Part shown: positions 53,222-62,603 of the stretch, piece after piece
Numbering within the stretch: position 1 is the first letter of the stretch
Layout: each line of letters begins with the position of its first letter
Source: Pseudomaricurvus alkylphenolicus
Lineage (GTDB): Bacteria; Pseudomonadota; Gammaproteobacteria; Pseudomonadales; Cellvibrionaceae
Direction of reading: 5' to 3'
DNA: 64,000 nucleotides
NCBI RefSeq assembly: GCF_011683955.1
Contig: NZ_JAAQPI010000015.1
Location: 1 to 64,000, forward strand
The notes under the pieces: generated by a model
Databases searched by the model: none
What the model saw: the letters and a program-made list of their open reading frames with translations, nothing else
What the model was told of the DNA's origin: nothing
Translations under genes and position numbers: made by a program

Positions 53222-54946
53222 TCAGCGCTCAAACACAGTCCGACCATCCACCACGGTTTTTAATACCCGGGTCTTGTGAATCGCCTGCACATCAATCTCA
53301 AACAGATTCTGATCCAGTACGATAAAATCCGCTAATTTACCAGCTTCCAATGAACCAATCAGATGCTCCCGCCCCTGGGCATAAGCGCCACCCATGGTAA
53401 GCGCGTGGATCGCCGTCTGCAGAGAAACCCGCTGCGCCGCGCCGGGCCCCGTTACCTCGCTGCCGCCCGGCAGCTGTCGCGAGATCATGGTCTCAATAGC
53501 GGGAAAGGGATTGGGCGAATCCACCACCGGCCAGTCGGACCCCACCGACACCTTCACCCCCATATCGGTAAAGGTTTTAAACGGAAATACCCACTCCAAT
53601 CGGCGCTCACCGAGCTCGTGCCGCAACATGTCCCAACTGGGGGTCGGATACCAGAAGTAGGGAGAAAACTCCGCAATCACATCCAGCGTCTTAAACCGTT
53701 CGCGATCATCCGGATGTACAAACACGGTATGAGCCACACTGTGCCGCTGCTTGGAGCCACGGGCTCGCACTGCTTCCATGGCATCCAATACTGTGCGAAT
53801 GGTCTGTGAACCCACGGCATGAGCCTTTACCGTTAACCCCCTGGCATCGTATTCGAGCAGCTTTTTGGCAAATTCCTCCGGATCATTGCGCCAAGGGCCA
53901 CCGTGTTGGTCCGTCGTGCCTTCATAAGGCTCCACCATAATCAACGTTTGACCACCGGCGGAACCATCGAGCACAAACTTTACGCCATCGGCTCTGAGCC
54001 AGTTACCCACCCGATAATCTTCGTGATTATCGATGATGCTTTGAGCCCCCTTGCGCCATTGCTCATCCACCCATTCCAGCGGATCAGACACATACACTTT
54101 GATCCTGACGGGCAGCTCATTAGCCAAGGCCATTTCCCGATAGGCCTTAACCATATAGTCCCGACCCCAGGAATCACTGATGGAGGTAATTCCAAATTCA
54201 CTCAGTCTTTTCAGAACCGGCTTCAATCCCGACTCAATCAACTCCCGCCCCCGCGGCTGCCCATCCAAGGCCCGCTCATAAGCCATATTCGCCGCCGTCT
54301 CGCGCAGTACGCCTGTTGGCTGACCGTCACTGTCTTTAACGATAACGCCGCCAGCGGGATTGGGCGTAGACGCCGTAATACCCAGCTGCGTTAAACCCGC
54401 TTTGTTTAGCAGTACCGCATGGCCTCCAACGTCCCACATCATCAGCGGGCGATCCGGCACCAACGCATCCAGCGTCGAGAAATGGGAGGGTGAATCGGTA
54501 CCGTCGATATTGTTTCCATTATCATTCAACCAATTGATCATGCCACCCATCAACCAGTCTTCACCGGGGTGTGACTTGGCATAATCAACGATCCCCTGCT
54601 GCTGTTCCTGCCAGGACATCTCCGAAGGCTGCAGATTAATGTTCACCAGATTTTCACTGGCCATATCCGGATGAACGTGCTCCTCGACAAGCCCTGGTAA
54701 AACCAGTTTGTCCGTCAAGTCCTCGATTCGCGTTTGTTTGCCACGATAGGCTTTGACCATACTGGCATCGCCAACGGCGACAATTCGATTGCCCTTAATC
54801 GCCATGGCATTGGCCCAAGGCTGAGCCCTATTAACGGTGTAGATACGAGCGTTGGTGTAGATGACATCCGCCGATTTGTTTTCCACAGCGAGAGCAGCAC
54901 TGCAGCTTACAGCGAAGGTGAGTGTAAGCAATATTCGTTTGAGCAT
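53222..54946 (-). CDS. Exported amidohydrolase (YtcJ-like)
   Basis: A 574-residue protein with a Sec signal peptide (ILLTLTFAVSCSAALA). It is an amidohydrolase of the YtcJ/exoenzyme-regulatory type: DVIYTNARIYTVNRAQPWANAMAI near the N-terminus (residues ~27-50), the metal motif EEHVHPD (H90, H92), and conserved C-terminal SVGSDWPVVDSPNPF and LADFIVLD. It probably hydrolyses an amide or ester in the periplasm. It is the third gene of an operon with a TonB receptor and an APH-like kinase; its ATG overlaps the kinase stop by one base (TAATG). Confidence 0.88.
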   Translation of the reverse strand: MLKRILLTLTFAVSCSAALAVENKSADVIYTNARIYTVNRAQPWANAMAIKGNRIVAVGDASMVKAYRGKQTRIEDLTDKLVLPGLVEEHVHPDMASENLVNINLQPSEMSWQEQQQGIVDYAKSHPGEDWLMGGMINWLNDNGNNIDGTDSPSHFSTLDALVPDRPLMMWDVGGHAVLLNKAGLTQLGITASTPNPAGGVIVKDSDGQPTGVLRETAANMAYERALDGQPRGRELIESGLKPVLKRLSEFGITSISDSWGRDYMVKAYREMALANELPVRIKVYVSDPLEWVDEQWRKGAQSIIDNHEDYRVGNWLRADGVKFVLDGSAGGQTLIMVEPYEGTTDQHGGPWRNDPEEFAKKLLEYDARGLTVKAHAVGSQTIRTVLDAMEAVRARGSKQRHSVAHTVFVHPDDRERFKTLDVIAEFSPYFWYPTPSWDMLRHELGERRLEWVFPFKTFTDMGVKVSVGSDWPVVDSPNPFPAIETMISRQLPGGSEVTGPGAAQRVSLQTAIHALTMGGAYAQGREHLIGSLEAGKLADFIVLDQNLFEIDVQAIHKTRVLKTVVDGRTVFER

Positions 54947-55968
54947 TATACAGCCTCCAAATAATGTTCAACCTGTGCCATCACTGATTCAGTTAACATC
55001 GGCGTCAGTGCCTGAGCCGTTTCCGTCTCCCGCCGGGTGTGCGCCCAGCCAAGATAAACAAGTCCGCGCAATAACAAGAACAGCGGCAACTTCATCTCAT
55101 GCTCAGCAGGCAATGGTCGAAAACTCCGGTAACCCGTCAAAAAGCTGTCCAAAACCGCTTCAAAGCTTTGCTCTCCCTGTAGAAAAAACAAAGACGTCGC
55201 AATATCAAAAAGATGCCAGCCAGAACCGGCATCATCGAAGTCAATCAGCTGTATACCATCTTGGGTGCGCAACAGATTCTCGGGTAAGAAATCACAATGG
55301 ATCAAACCGTAACGATCCTCCTGCTGCCCAAACTCCAGTAATTCTGCACGGGCTTTTTCCCTCGCGCGATGCACCAGCGCCCGCTGATCCTCGCTTAACG
55401 CCTGCAACTCCCAATAACGCCCCCAGAGCGGATCGTCACCGACAATGCCATCAATATCCCAGGCGTGACGAACAAAACCCTCCGGCCGCAGCCAGCGTTG
55501 TGCATGATTATGGAGCTTCGCCATCAATTCACCGGCAACCCGATAATTGGCCACAACGGCTGCCGGGTCACCATTAGCCCCCTCCTCCACCGACCCCAAC
55601 GGCTCCCCGTTAATCCACTCAAGCACATCCACCTGGCGGGGCTCAGGCACCGACGAGCCGCTCACCACCTTAAACATCTCACCGTCAACGGCAGGCACAA
55701 CGGCCGGGGTTTGAATACCGTCACGATTCAACGCCTCCATCCACTGCAACTCCGAACGCAGCGCTTTGTCACTGTGGTAACCCGCGCGATGAACACGCAG
55801 CGCAAAACGCTGCGCTCCATCGGTCACGGCAAACACCGCATTCTCCCGATACTTAACCAGACGCACAACGGCGTCGGCACCAAAACCCCAAAGGTGAAGA
55901 TTTTCTTCCACCAAACGCTGAATACACGCAACCTGCGCCTGTGGCGACAACTCGTAAAAACCACTCAT
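54946..55968 (-). CDS. APH-family small-molecule kinase
   Basis: A 340-residue phosphotransferase with the aminoglycoside/choline/homoserine kinase fold, similar in overall plan to SrkA. The N-terminal nucleotide lobe has YRENAVFAVTDGAQRFALRVHRAG. The catalytic loop is GLIHCDFLPENLL (Asp near residue 228; His-Cys-Asp in place of the usual His-Gly-Asp) and the metal motif is LIDFDDAG. The substrate is not known. It follows the TonB receptor by 4 bp and overlaps the amidohydrolase start by one base, so all three are co-translated. The start at 55968 is preferred; a frame extending to 56088 would overlap the receptor. Confidence 0.85.
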   Translation of the reverse strand: MSGFYELSPQAQVACIQRLVEENLHLWGFGADAVVRLVKYRENAVFAVTDGAQRFALRVHRAGYHSDKALRSELQWMEALNRDGIQTPAVVPAVDGEMFKVVSGSSVPEPRQVDVLEWINGEPLGSVEEGANGDPAAVVANYRVAGELMAKLHNHAQRWLRPEGFVRHAWDIDGIVGDDPLWGRYWELQALSEDQRALVHRAREKARAELLEFGQQEDRYGLIHCDFLPENLLRTQDGIQLIDFDDAGSGWHLFDIATSLFFLQGEQSFEAVLDSFLTGYRSFRPLPAEHEMKLPLFLLLRGLVYLGWAHTRRETETAQALTPMLTESVMAQVEHYLEAV

Positions 55969-55972
55969 CGAC

Positions 55973-58453
55973 TTACTCGCCCCAGTTGTACTTAAAGGAA
56001 ATTCCGAATGTCCGCTCACGTCCCAGCAAATGCACCACGCTGTCGTTAGTGGCCGAAGCACCGCTGTAGTACTCCTCATCCGTCGCATTCTTGACCCAGC
56101 CGGTCAACTGCCAACGGTCGTTCATATCGGCAATACCCGCCCGCAGATTCATTACCGTGTAGGCGTCCACATCAAAGGCAGCAATATCTCCAACCACTGC
56201 ATTGAACGCATCGCTATAGGCAATATCGCCACCGACGAATACCCTTAACTCATCACTCAATTCCAACTCATGGTGAACCATCAAGTTATGCTGAAACTCC
56301 GGCGTATTTTGCAAGCGCTGGCCAGACACATCAATCGGCGTATTATTGGTTGCCTGCAACGACTGCCCAAACAAAATCGTGGCAAACTCATCGTACTCCG
56401 TATCCAGATATGCAGACGTCAAACGGATCAACGTACTGTCGGTCGCAAACCAATTCACCTCCAACTCGGCACCACTCACCGTTGACTCCGGCGCATTCAC
56501 AATCTTGGTGAGAGAACCGAATACCGGATCAATAATCGACGCCGACACCTGCTTATCCTGATAATCGTAAGAATAAACCGCTCCATTTACCTGCACTGCA
56601 CCGTCGAACAAGGTCGACTTAAAGCCCATCTCGTAAGATGTCACCTCCTCCGGATCATAAGACTCCAGCGACTCCCACAATGCCGCCGCCGGCGCACCAA
56701 AACCGCCAGACTTGTAACCGGTACTGATATTGGCGTAAATCAACTGATCCTCGGCGGGACGAAACTCCAGCCCCAACTTGCCAGACACATTCTCGCTATC
56801 AATAGTCTTGTTAAACGGGGCGGACGGCTCCGCGATTGACGGCTGAGTCATGCAGTCCCCTTGAACCGCCCCGGAACCCAAACCCGCCACATTAAAAAAG
56901 TTGGCCAGCGTGCCGTCGACATCATGGGTACAGGAATCGATAATCTCCCGCTCATCCTCGGTATAACGCAGCCCCAGATTCACCGACAGTGCGTCAGACA
57001 CCTCATAATCCAGATGCACGAACACACCAACCGTTGTGCTCTCCTGCTCATAAGTGGTGGAAAACAAATCGAAACCCGCACCAATCACCTGCACATCCCG
57101 CTCATCCACCACGCCATCGCCATTCAGATCCGCCGTCGGTAAACCAAACACCGGTGCCAGCGCCGGAAAATCATCCGGAGAAATAAACAACTGCGGCGTC
57201 GACAAACTGCCACTGCCCGTGGAATTTTCATCCACCGTATCCCCTGCGAAATACACACCCGCAATCCACTGCAAGGCACCATCACCCATCGACGTCAAGC
57301 GCAACTCCTGACTCCAGGCCTCGATCTCCGTATCGTTAAAACTGTCCCAATTGTTCACCGCCACACCATCCCAGGCGTTTGCCTCAGTACGACGATACTC
57401 ATTCCAGGAGGTCAGAGACGTTAGGGTCACAGCATCCAAATCCCAATCAACCCGGACACTCAACAACAACCCATCGTTATCGCGATCGAACTCACCATCG
57501 GAATTAAAACCACCGAAGCGATTCCCGGCAGCATCCCAACTGGCCGCATTCGGATCATCAGAATCAGGCAAACCCGCACCCTCAAACCGGTGCTGCAAAT
57601 AATCCACCACACTCACATCAGCATCCGCACTGATCGTCATAAAACTCGCATGCTGTGGAACAATATTGTCACTCTGGTCGCGATGATAATCCGCCTTAAA
57701 CTGCACACCGAGACTGGGCGTCGGCTCCCAACTCGCCTGCAGACGCAACGCCACTTTATCCTGCTCCCCATGCTCCTGACCCTCACCACCTACCGCGGCA
57801 TTCTCCTGCCAGTCGCCACCCTTCTCAGTGAAAAACGACACCCGCGCCGCCAACTCATTGCTCAACACACGATTCACATGCCCCTGCGTCGACCACTTTT
57901 GATCACTGTCCAACCCCACCTTCACGCTGGCATTGTTCTCATCCAATGACGCCTTATTGTGAATAAAATTCACCGTACCGCCCGTCGTATTCTGCCCATA
58001 CAACGTCCCCTGCGGCCCCTTCAACACCTCCACACGCTCCACATCATACTGCGGCACCCGAGTCATAATCGGATAAGGCAAGGCCACCTCATCAATATTA
58101 ATCCCCACCGTAGAACTACTGTTCGAGTTATAGTCATCAAACCCGATGCCCCGAATCGTATAAATCGGCACCCCCTGCCCCGAAGACGTCAAAGTCGCGC
58201 CCGGCGTAAACGCCATCATCTCCGTTGCCTCCTGCACCCCAAGCGCCTCCAACTGCTCATCCGAAAACGCACTAATCGACACACCGATATCATTCGCACT
58301 CTCCGCCCTCTTTTGCGCGGTAACGATCACCTCCTCAAGCTCAAACAACTGCGCACTCGCCCACTGAGGCGCCGCCCCCAACGACACCCCAAACGCCGCA
58401 ACCGCACTGGGCAACAACCCTCTACGAAACCAACCACACCGACTCTCAAACAT
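55973..58453 (-). CDS. TonB-dependent receptor
   Basis: An 826-residue outer-membrane receptor. A signal peptide ends at ASAQ. LEEVIVTAQKRAESANDIGVSISAFS is the TonB box and start of the plug, followed by IYTIRGIGFDDYNSNSSSTVGINIDEVALPY and VERVEVLKGPQGTLYGQNTTGGTVNFI. The long barrel ends FGISFKYNWGE with an internal acidic loop (DLNGDGVVDERDVQVIG) that looks like a calcium-binding dockerin/EF-hand loop. The ATG at 58453 has GGAGAG five bases upstream. It is first in the kinase-amidohydrolase operon. An inverted repeat (58509-58522) lies in its promoter region. Confidence 0.92.
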   Translation of the reverse strand: MFESRCGWFRRGLLPSAVAAFGVSLGAAPQWASAQLFELEEVIVTAQKRAESANDIGVSISAFSDEQLEALGVQEATEMMAFTPGATLTSSGQGVPIYTIRGIGFDDYNSNSSSTVGINIDEVALPYPIMTRVPQYDVERVEVLKGPQGTLYGQNTTGGTVNFIHNKASLDENNASVKVGLDSDQKWSTQGHVNRVLSNELAARVSFFTEKGGDWQENAAVGGEGQEHGEQDKVALRLQASWEPTPSLGVQFKADYHRDQSDNIVPQHASFMTISADADVSVVDYLQHRFEGAGLPDSDDPNAASWDAAGNRFGGFNSDGEFDRDNDGLLLSVRVDWDLDAVTLTSLTSWNEYRRTEANAWDGVAVNNWDSFNDTEIEAWSQELRLTSMGDGALQWIAGVYFAGDTVDENSTGSGSLSTPQLFISPDDFPALAPVFGLPTADLNGDGVVDERDVQVIGAGFDLFSTTYEQESTTVGVFVHLDYEVSDALSVNLGLRYTEDEREIIDSCTHDVDGTLANFFNVAGLGSGAVQGDCMTQPSIAEPSAPFNKTIDSENVSGKLGLEFRPAEDQLIYANISTGYKSGGFGAPAAALWESLESYDPEEVTSYEMGFKSTLFDGAVQVNGAVYSYDYQDKQVSASIIDPVFGSLTKIVNAPESTVSGAELEVNWFATDSTLIRLTSAYLDTEYDEFATILFGQSLQATNNTPIDVSGQRLQNTPEFQHNLMVHHELELSDELRVFVGGDIAYSDAFNAVVGDIAAFDVDAYTVMNLRAGIADMNDRWQLTGWVKNATDEEYYSGASATNDSVVHLLGRERTFGISFKYNWGE

Positions 58454-58508
58454 AACCACTCTCCTCTCTCACTTATCAGTATCGCCCAGAATTCGGAGCA
58501 CCATTAAC

Positions 58509-58522
58509 TCGACTTGAGTCGA
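58509..58522. promoter_or_regulatory. Inverted repeat upstream of the TonB receptor operon
   Basis: TCGACTTGAGTCGA has two 6-bp arms around a TG centre. A related inverted CTCGG/CCGAG motif lies ~27 bp further out (near 58541-58550). It is 56-70 bp before the receptor start and looks like an operator; no regulator gene is adjacent. Confidence 0.5.
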
Positions 58523-58769
58523 TTAATAAAACCAGACTATAGCCGAGTTTAAGGATCGTCAAGCAAAATCCGACCAAACCCGAGAAAAGATCAGTTTTTA
58601 GTCAAAAAAGAAATATCAAGGCACTCAGACAGAACCACTCCGAAGAACGATCCGAGAAACACAGGCCCAGAAAAGACCTACAGAAGAGAACACAGGGAGA
58701 GGCCCCGGACAACCAACCCCCACCATAAAGTGGAGCAGCAAGACCATGCATACCACAGAGTAAAAGGCG

Positions 58770-58930
58770 GCTGGGGGGTTCGTTTTGGCGCATTAAAGAG
58801 CAGCGCTGACCGAGTAAATGAGACCGGCGTTTTTTGCCGGGCTCATTTGGGAGGGAAGGCACCCCGGAGGGGCGCGCGACAGCGCCAAAACGGACCCTCC
58901 AGCTGCCAATTGAGGCACCCACCCCCCAGC
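58770..58930 (+). repeat. Structured intergenic element, copy 2
   Basis: A 22-bp inverted repeat (58770-58791 with 58882-58903) has two mismatches, both of which would be G-U wobble pairs in RNA. The internal hairpin at 58816-58848 is AAATGAG, A, CCGGC, loop GTTTTTT, GCCGG, G, CTCATTT. A GC-rich hairpin (CCCC-GGA-GGGG, 58862-58872) follows and TTGAGGCACC comes after the outer stem. The plan matches copies 1 and 3, with different stem bases. It lies between the TonB receptor and the HExxH gene. Confidence 0.75.
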
Positions 58931-58978
58931 CTGCCCCCCGAAAACCCCAGAGCGCGCCCAAACAACTAAAAACAACCA

Positions 58979-59965
58979 TTATTCGACTTTATTTTGGTTA
59001 TAACCGCCAAAACCACTAAGAGAAGAACCCAAACCCCGAGTCAACTCCCGCCTCAACCTAACCCCAGAACCGCCACCATCAACCAACCGAACCCGACCAC
59101 CAACCACGGAAACCCCAAGCCGCCCCAACAAAGGCCCCATATCCGGCTGCGCAAACAACTCCCGATAGCGCAAATACAAAGGCACAAACACCGCCTCCCC
59201 CACCACCCCATCAAACGCCGACATCAACCCCAACCCATCTCGAATATAACGACGCTCCAAACAACACCCAACAAACCCCTGCACCACCCGATCCAACGAC
59301 CAGCCGCCACCAACACGCTCCCGCAACAACACGTCCGCCTCAAGAAAAAACGCCGTCCCGCTCCAATACACCCGCATAAAACTCCCCGTCTCCCGCATAC
59401 GGGGCGACAACGCCTGCAGACTCAAATGCCCATAACCATCGTCCCGCTCACCACGCCCAAACCCCTCATACAACTTCTGCCAGGCCCGCCGCTCAGAAAT
59501 CACCCCCGCCCGCGCCTGCAACACATTCTGGTAATAGGTCGCCAACCCCTCCGACAGCCAGATATCCTCCTCACCGGGGTACGGGATAAACAAGTGCACC
59601 AACTCATGCACCGCTGTCCAGTCTGCTGTGAAACTCTCCAACGGATACTGTGGGTTAACATAAAAGCGGACGCCCTGGAGATCTCGGCGGATCACTTGAC
59701 CAAATGGCACCGGCCCACCGCTGCCTGTAGAGCGCTGGACTACAATGCGAATAGGGTTTCGCGGAAGCTCTCCGTATAGGCCGGCTGCAGTTTCACCTGC
59801 GTGTTGCAGCCAGAGCTTTAACTTATCCTGCTCAGAAATAGAAAAGCTCCCGCGCCAGCTTAAGTTGAATTCGCTGCCTGCAACCAGAATTGAACCGGAC
59901 GCCACTGCCAGACTCGCATGCAGCAGCCAAATAAGAGAACATTGAAAAACGAAAAATCGAGACAT
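58979..59965 (-). CDS. Exported HExxH protein, gluzincin-like metallopeptidase
   Basis: A 328-residue protein with a signal peptide (SLIWLLHASLAVASG). Residues ~118-142 carry AVHELVHLFIPYPGEEDIWLSEGLATYY: HELVH is a zinc motif (H120, E121, H124) and the third ligand is likely E139 in SEGLATYY, as in M1-like gluzincins, although the spacing (14 residues) is shorter than in M1. The C-terminal part is Gly/Arg-rich and has no recognisable domain. The coding strand is strongly G+T-rich. It may be a peptidase of unknown target; its neighbours give no hint. Confidence 0.75.
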   Translation of the reverse strand: MSRFFVFQCSLIWLLHASLAVASGSILVAGSEFNLSWRGSFSISEQDKLKLWLQHAGETAAGLYGELPRNPIRIVVQRSTGSGGPVPFGQVIRRDLQGVRFYVNPQYPLESFTADWTAVHELVHLFIPYPGEEDIWLSEGLATYYQNVLQARAGVISERRAWQKLYEGFGRGERDDGYGHLSLQALSPRMRETGSFMRVYWSGTAFFLEADVLLRERVGGGWSLDRVVQGFVGCCLERRYIRDGLGLMSAFDGVVGEAVFVPLYLRYRELFAQPDMGPLLGRLGVSVVGGRVRLVDGGGSGVRLRRELTRGLGSSLSGFGGYNQNKVE

Positions 59966-60170
59966 ACCCGCAGACTAGCAGAAGAACGGCGGGTAGAGCG
60001 TTTAAAGATGTAAAGATCAACGAACTTGTAAAGGTACAGCCGCCAGCAAAATCGGGGGCACAGATTGCCGAAATTGCCGCTGTCACCCCTCAAACCGCAC
60101 AATGTGCCTCTGCCCAAAGCCCAACTGAACCCCTAATATCCTCCCAAACAGTCAGGGGTGCGGGGCGCCA

Positions 60171-61871
60171 GTGTATATTTATAGTCAATTGGACCACCAA
60201 TTGGTCCGGGAGCGGGTAGCGCAGTTCAATAACCAGACCCAGCGCTATCTGGAAGGTAAACTAACCGAGGATCAGTTCCTGCCACTGCGGTTGCAAAACG
60301 GCCTGTACGTACAACGGCTGGCGCCGATGCTGCGTATCGCTGTGCCCTACGGCATGTTATCGTCCGCCCAGCTGCGCAAGTTGGCAAAGATTACCCGTGA
60401 GTTCGATAAAGGTTATTGCCACATCACCACTCGACAGAACATTCAGCTGAACTGGCCACAAATTGAAGACGTACCCGAGATACTGCGTGAATTATCCGAA
60501 GTGGAAATGCACTCCATACAAACCAGCGGTAATTGTATCCGCAACGTCACCTCGGACCAGTTTGCGGGTATCGCTCAAGACGAAATTGAAGACCCACGCC
60601 CCTATTGTGAGCTGGTGCGCCAATGGTCAACCCTACACCCCGAGTTTGCCTTCCTGCCGAGAAAGTTCAAGATAGCGATTAACGGTGCTCACCATGATCG
60701 GGCCGCAACGCGTTTTCACGATATAGGTTTGCAGATCAAACAAGACCCGGTAACCGGCACCACCGGGTTTGAAGTATTCGTCGGTGGTGGACTGGGGCGA
60801 ACCCCTGTCATCAGCCAGTCAATCCGGAATTTTTTGCCGGCAACCCGCTTGCTGTCTTACCTGTGTTCGATTTTGCGCGTGTACAACCGCTTCGGGCGCC
60901 GGGACAATAAATACAAAGCTCGTATCAAGATCCTGGTCAAAGAAACCGGCTTGGACGCCTTTCGTCAAATGGTCGAAGACGAATGGCTGACGATTCGCGA
61001 CAACTACGAAGACCTGACCACCGAAGAAATCAATCGGGTAAAGACCTACTTCAGTAAGCCCGCATACGCCAGGCTTGACCCGCTTGTGGCACAAAGCCAA
61101 CTGCAGCAAGAACGACAGGCATCGCCTGAATTCAGCCGCTGGCTGGATGCCAATGTGAGTGCCCACAAGATCAGTGGCTACGCTGCTGTCACCTTGTCAT
61201 TGAAGCCCACTGGGGTTGCACCCGGAGATATGACCGACAAACAACTGGAGGCGGTGGCCGATTTGGCAGAGCAGTTTTCCTTCGGTGAAGTCCGTACCAC
61301 GCACCAACAGAATCTGGTGCTGGCTGATGTTCGCAAGAGCGATTTGGCAGCACTCTGGCGCGCATTGGTGACTTATGGTTTTGCCACACCAAACGTAAAT
61401 ACTCTGACCGATATTACCTGCTGTCCCGGCGGGGATTTTTGCGCCTTGGCCAACGCGAAGTCCATTCCCGTGGCAGAGTCTATTCAACGTGAGTTTGATG
61501 CGATGGACTACGTCTATGATCTGGGTGAGCTGAAATTGAATATTTCCGGCTGCATGAACGCCTGCGCTCATCACCATATCGGTCATATTGGTATTTTGGG
61601 TGTCGACAAAAAGGGTGAAGAATTCTACCAGGTAACACTTGGCGGTCATGGAGGCAACCATGGTCGGGCACCCGCCATTGGTAAGGTGTTGGGGCCAGCC
61701 TTTTCGGCGCGGGAAATTCCCGGTGTAATTCGCCAGCTGTTGGATTGCTTTGTGGAGTGGCGACATGAGGATGAATTGTTTGTCGATGTTGTGGATCGAT
61801 TGGGTATTCAGGCGTTCAAAGGCATGGTCTACGATAAGTCCGCCAAGTCTCTGCAAAAGGAGACGGCGTGA
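60171..61871 (+). CDS. cysI: Sulfite (nitrite/sulfite) reductase, siroheme hemoprotein
   Basis: A 566-residue siroheme/4Fe-4S reductase. Two ferredoxin-like half domains (RLAPMLRIAVPYGML, KGYCHITTRQNIQLNW) precede the cluster and siroheme cysteines: CPGGDFC (C418, C424) and SGCMNAC (C461, C465), followed by HHHIGHIG. This is the one-polypeptide assimilatory sulfite reductase type found beside DUF934 in many proteobacteria. It starts with a GTG at 60171. The DUF934 gene overlaps its stop by one base (TGATG). cysH, which usually follows, is not in the window. Confidence 0.9.
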   Translation: MYIYSQLDHQLVRERVAQFNNQTQRYLEGKLTEDQFLPLRLQNGLYVQRLAPMLRIAVPYGMLSSAQLRKLAKITREFDKGYCHITTRQNIQLNWPQIEDVPEILRELSEVEMHSIQTSGNCIRNVTSDQFAGIAQDEIEDPRPYCELVRQWSTLHPEFAFLPRKFKIAINGAHHDRAATRFHDIGLQIKQDPVTGTTGFEVFVGGGLGRTPVISQSIRNFLPATRLLSYLCSILRVYNRFGRRDNKYKARIKILVKETGLDAFRQMVEDEWLTIRDNYEDLTTEEINRVKTYFSKPAYARLDPLVAQSQLQQERQASPEFSRWLDANVSAHKISGYAAVTLSLKPTGVAPGDMTDKQLEAVADLAEQFSFGEVRTTHQQNLVLADVRKSDLAALWRALVTYGFATPNVNTLTDITCCPGGDFCALANAKSIPVAESIQREFDAMDYVYDLGELKLNISGCMNACAHHHIGHIGILGVDKKGEEFYQVTLGGHGGNHGRAPAIGKVLGPAFSAREIPGVIRQLLDCFVEWRHEDELFVDVVDRLGIQAFKGMVYDKSAKSLQKETA

Positions 61872-62335
61872 TGCAAAGGGTTATCAAAGACGGGAACGTC
61901 CAGTTGGATGACTGGATTCTGGTGGGCCAAGCCGGCAGTTCCATGAACCCTGCACAATTACCGGAAAAAACGATTCTGCCATTTGGATACATCCAAAAGA
62001 AAAGCGATCAGCTCCCGCGTCAACAGAATGTCCATGGTGTATTGCTTGATGGTTCCGACGACATTGAAGGCTGGGGAGAAATGCTCGTCCGATTTCCTTT
62101 ATTGGCTGTTTCATTTTCACACTTTACCGACGGTCGGGGATTCAGCCTCGCTGCGCAGTTGCGTGAAAAGTATGGGTTTAGTGGAGACCTCCGGGCAATG
62201 GGTAACTTTCTGCCTGATCAGATGAACTATCTGAGCCGATGTGGTTTTTCGTCGTTTCACATTCAAGACTCAGAACAGTTGGAAGATGCATTGAGTGGTC
62301 TTCGAGACTTTAATGTCGCGTACCAGGGCCTTTGA
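61871..62335 (+). CDS. DUF934 protein of the sulfite reductase operon
   Basis: A 154-residue protein of the DUF934 family, which is found next to cysI-type sulfite reductases. It has DDWILVG near the N-terminus, VRFPLLAVSFSHFTDGRGFSLAAQLREKYGFSGDLRAMGNFLPDQ (residues ~75-120) and CGFSSFHI at the end. The function is not established. It is translationally coupled to cysI (TGATG). Orphaned from cysH here, but the pairing is standard. Confidence 0.92.
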   Translation: MQRVIKDGNVQLDDWILVGQAGSSMNPAQLPEKTILPFGYIQKKSDQLPRQQNVHGVLLDGSDDIEGWGEMLVRFPLLAVSFSHFTDGRGFSLAAQLREKYGFSGDLRAMGNFLPDQMNYLSRCGFSSFHIQDSEQLEDALSGLRDFNVAYQGL

Positions 62336-62414
62336 AGTTATGGATTATCAGAAAGTTTTGTTCGCGGTTTGAGTCCAGGTTTTGGGGGCAATGTGTCATA
62401 ACCGGTAATTCATA

Positions 62415-62530
62415 GATGCGCTCTTCGAGCGCAATCGCCCTCAGAGCGGGCTCCTACAAGATACCCCAACTACCTCTGGCCACGACGAGATTCTCTGACC
62501 AACCGTAGCAGCGCGTTCCGAGCGCGACCG
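62415..62530. repeat. REP-like units flanking a short spacer
   Basis: 62415-62457 (reverse complement begins GTAGGAGCCCGCTCTGAGGGCG) and 62505-62530 (GTAGCAGCGCGTTCCGAGCGCG) are REP-like units in opposite orientation, 47 bp apart. They match the units at 53151-53198 closely. They lie just before structured element copy 3. Confidence 0.7.
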
Positions 62531-62603
62531 GTGTTCTCCAGAGTAACGGTTTAAAGCTGCGAAGTTCAGAACGATAAAGATCGTGTACCTCGGTCTAAAG
62601 GGT

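Noticed and set aside
58994-59779. A 261-codon plus-strand frame rich in Pro, Gln and His
   Set aside because: It is antisense to the HExxH gene, whose signal peptide and zinc motif support the minus strand; the composition is a result of C+A-rich DNA.
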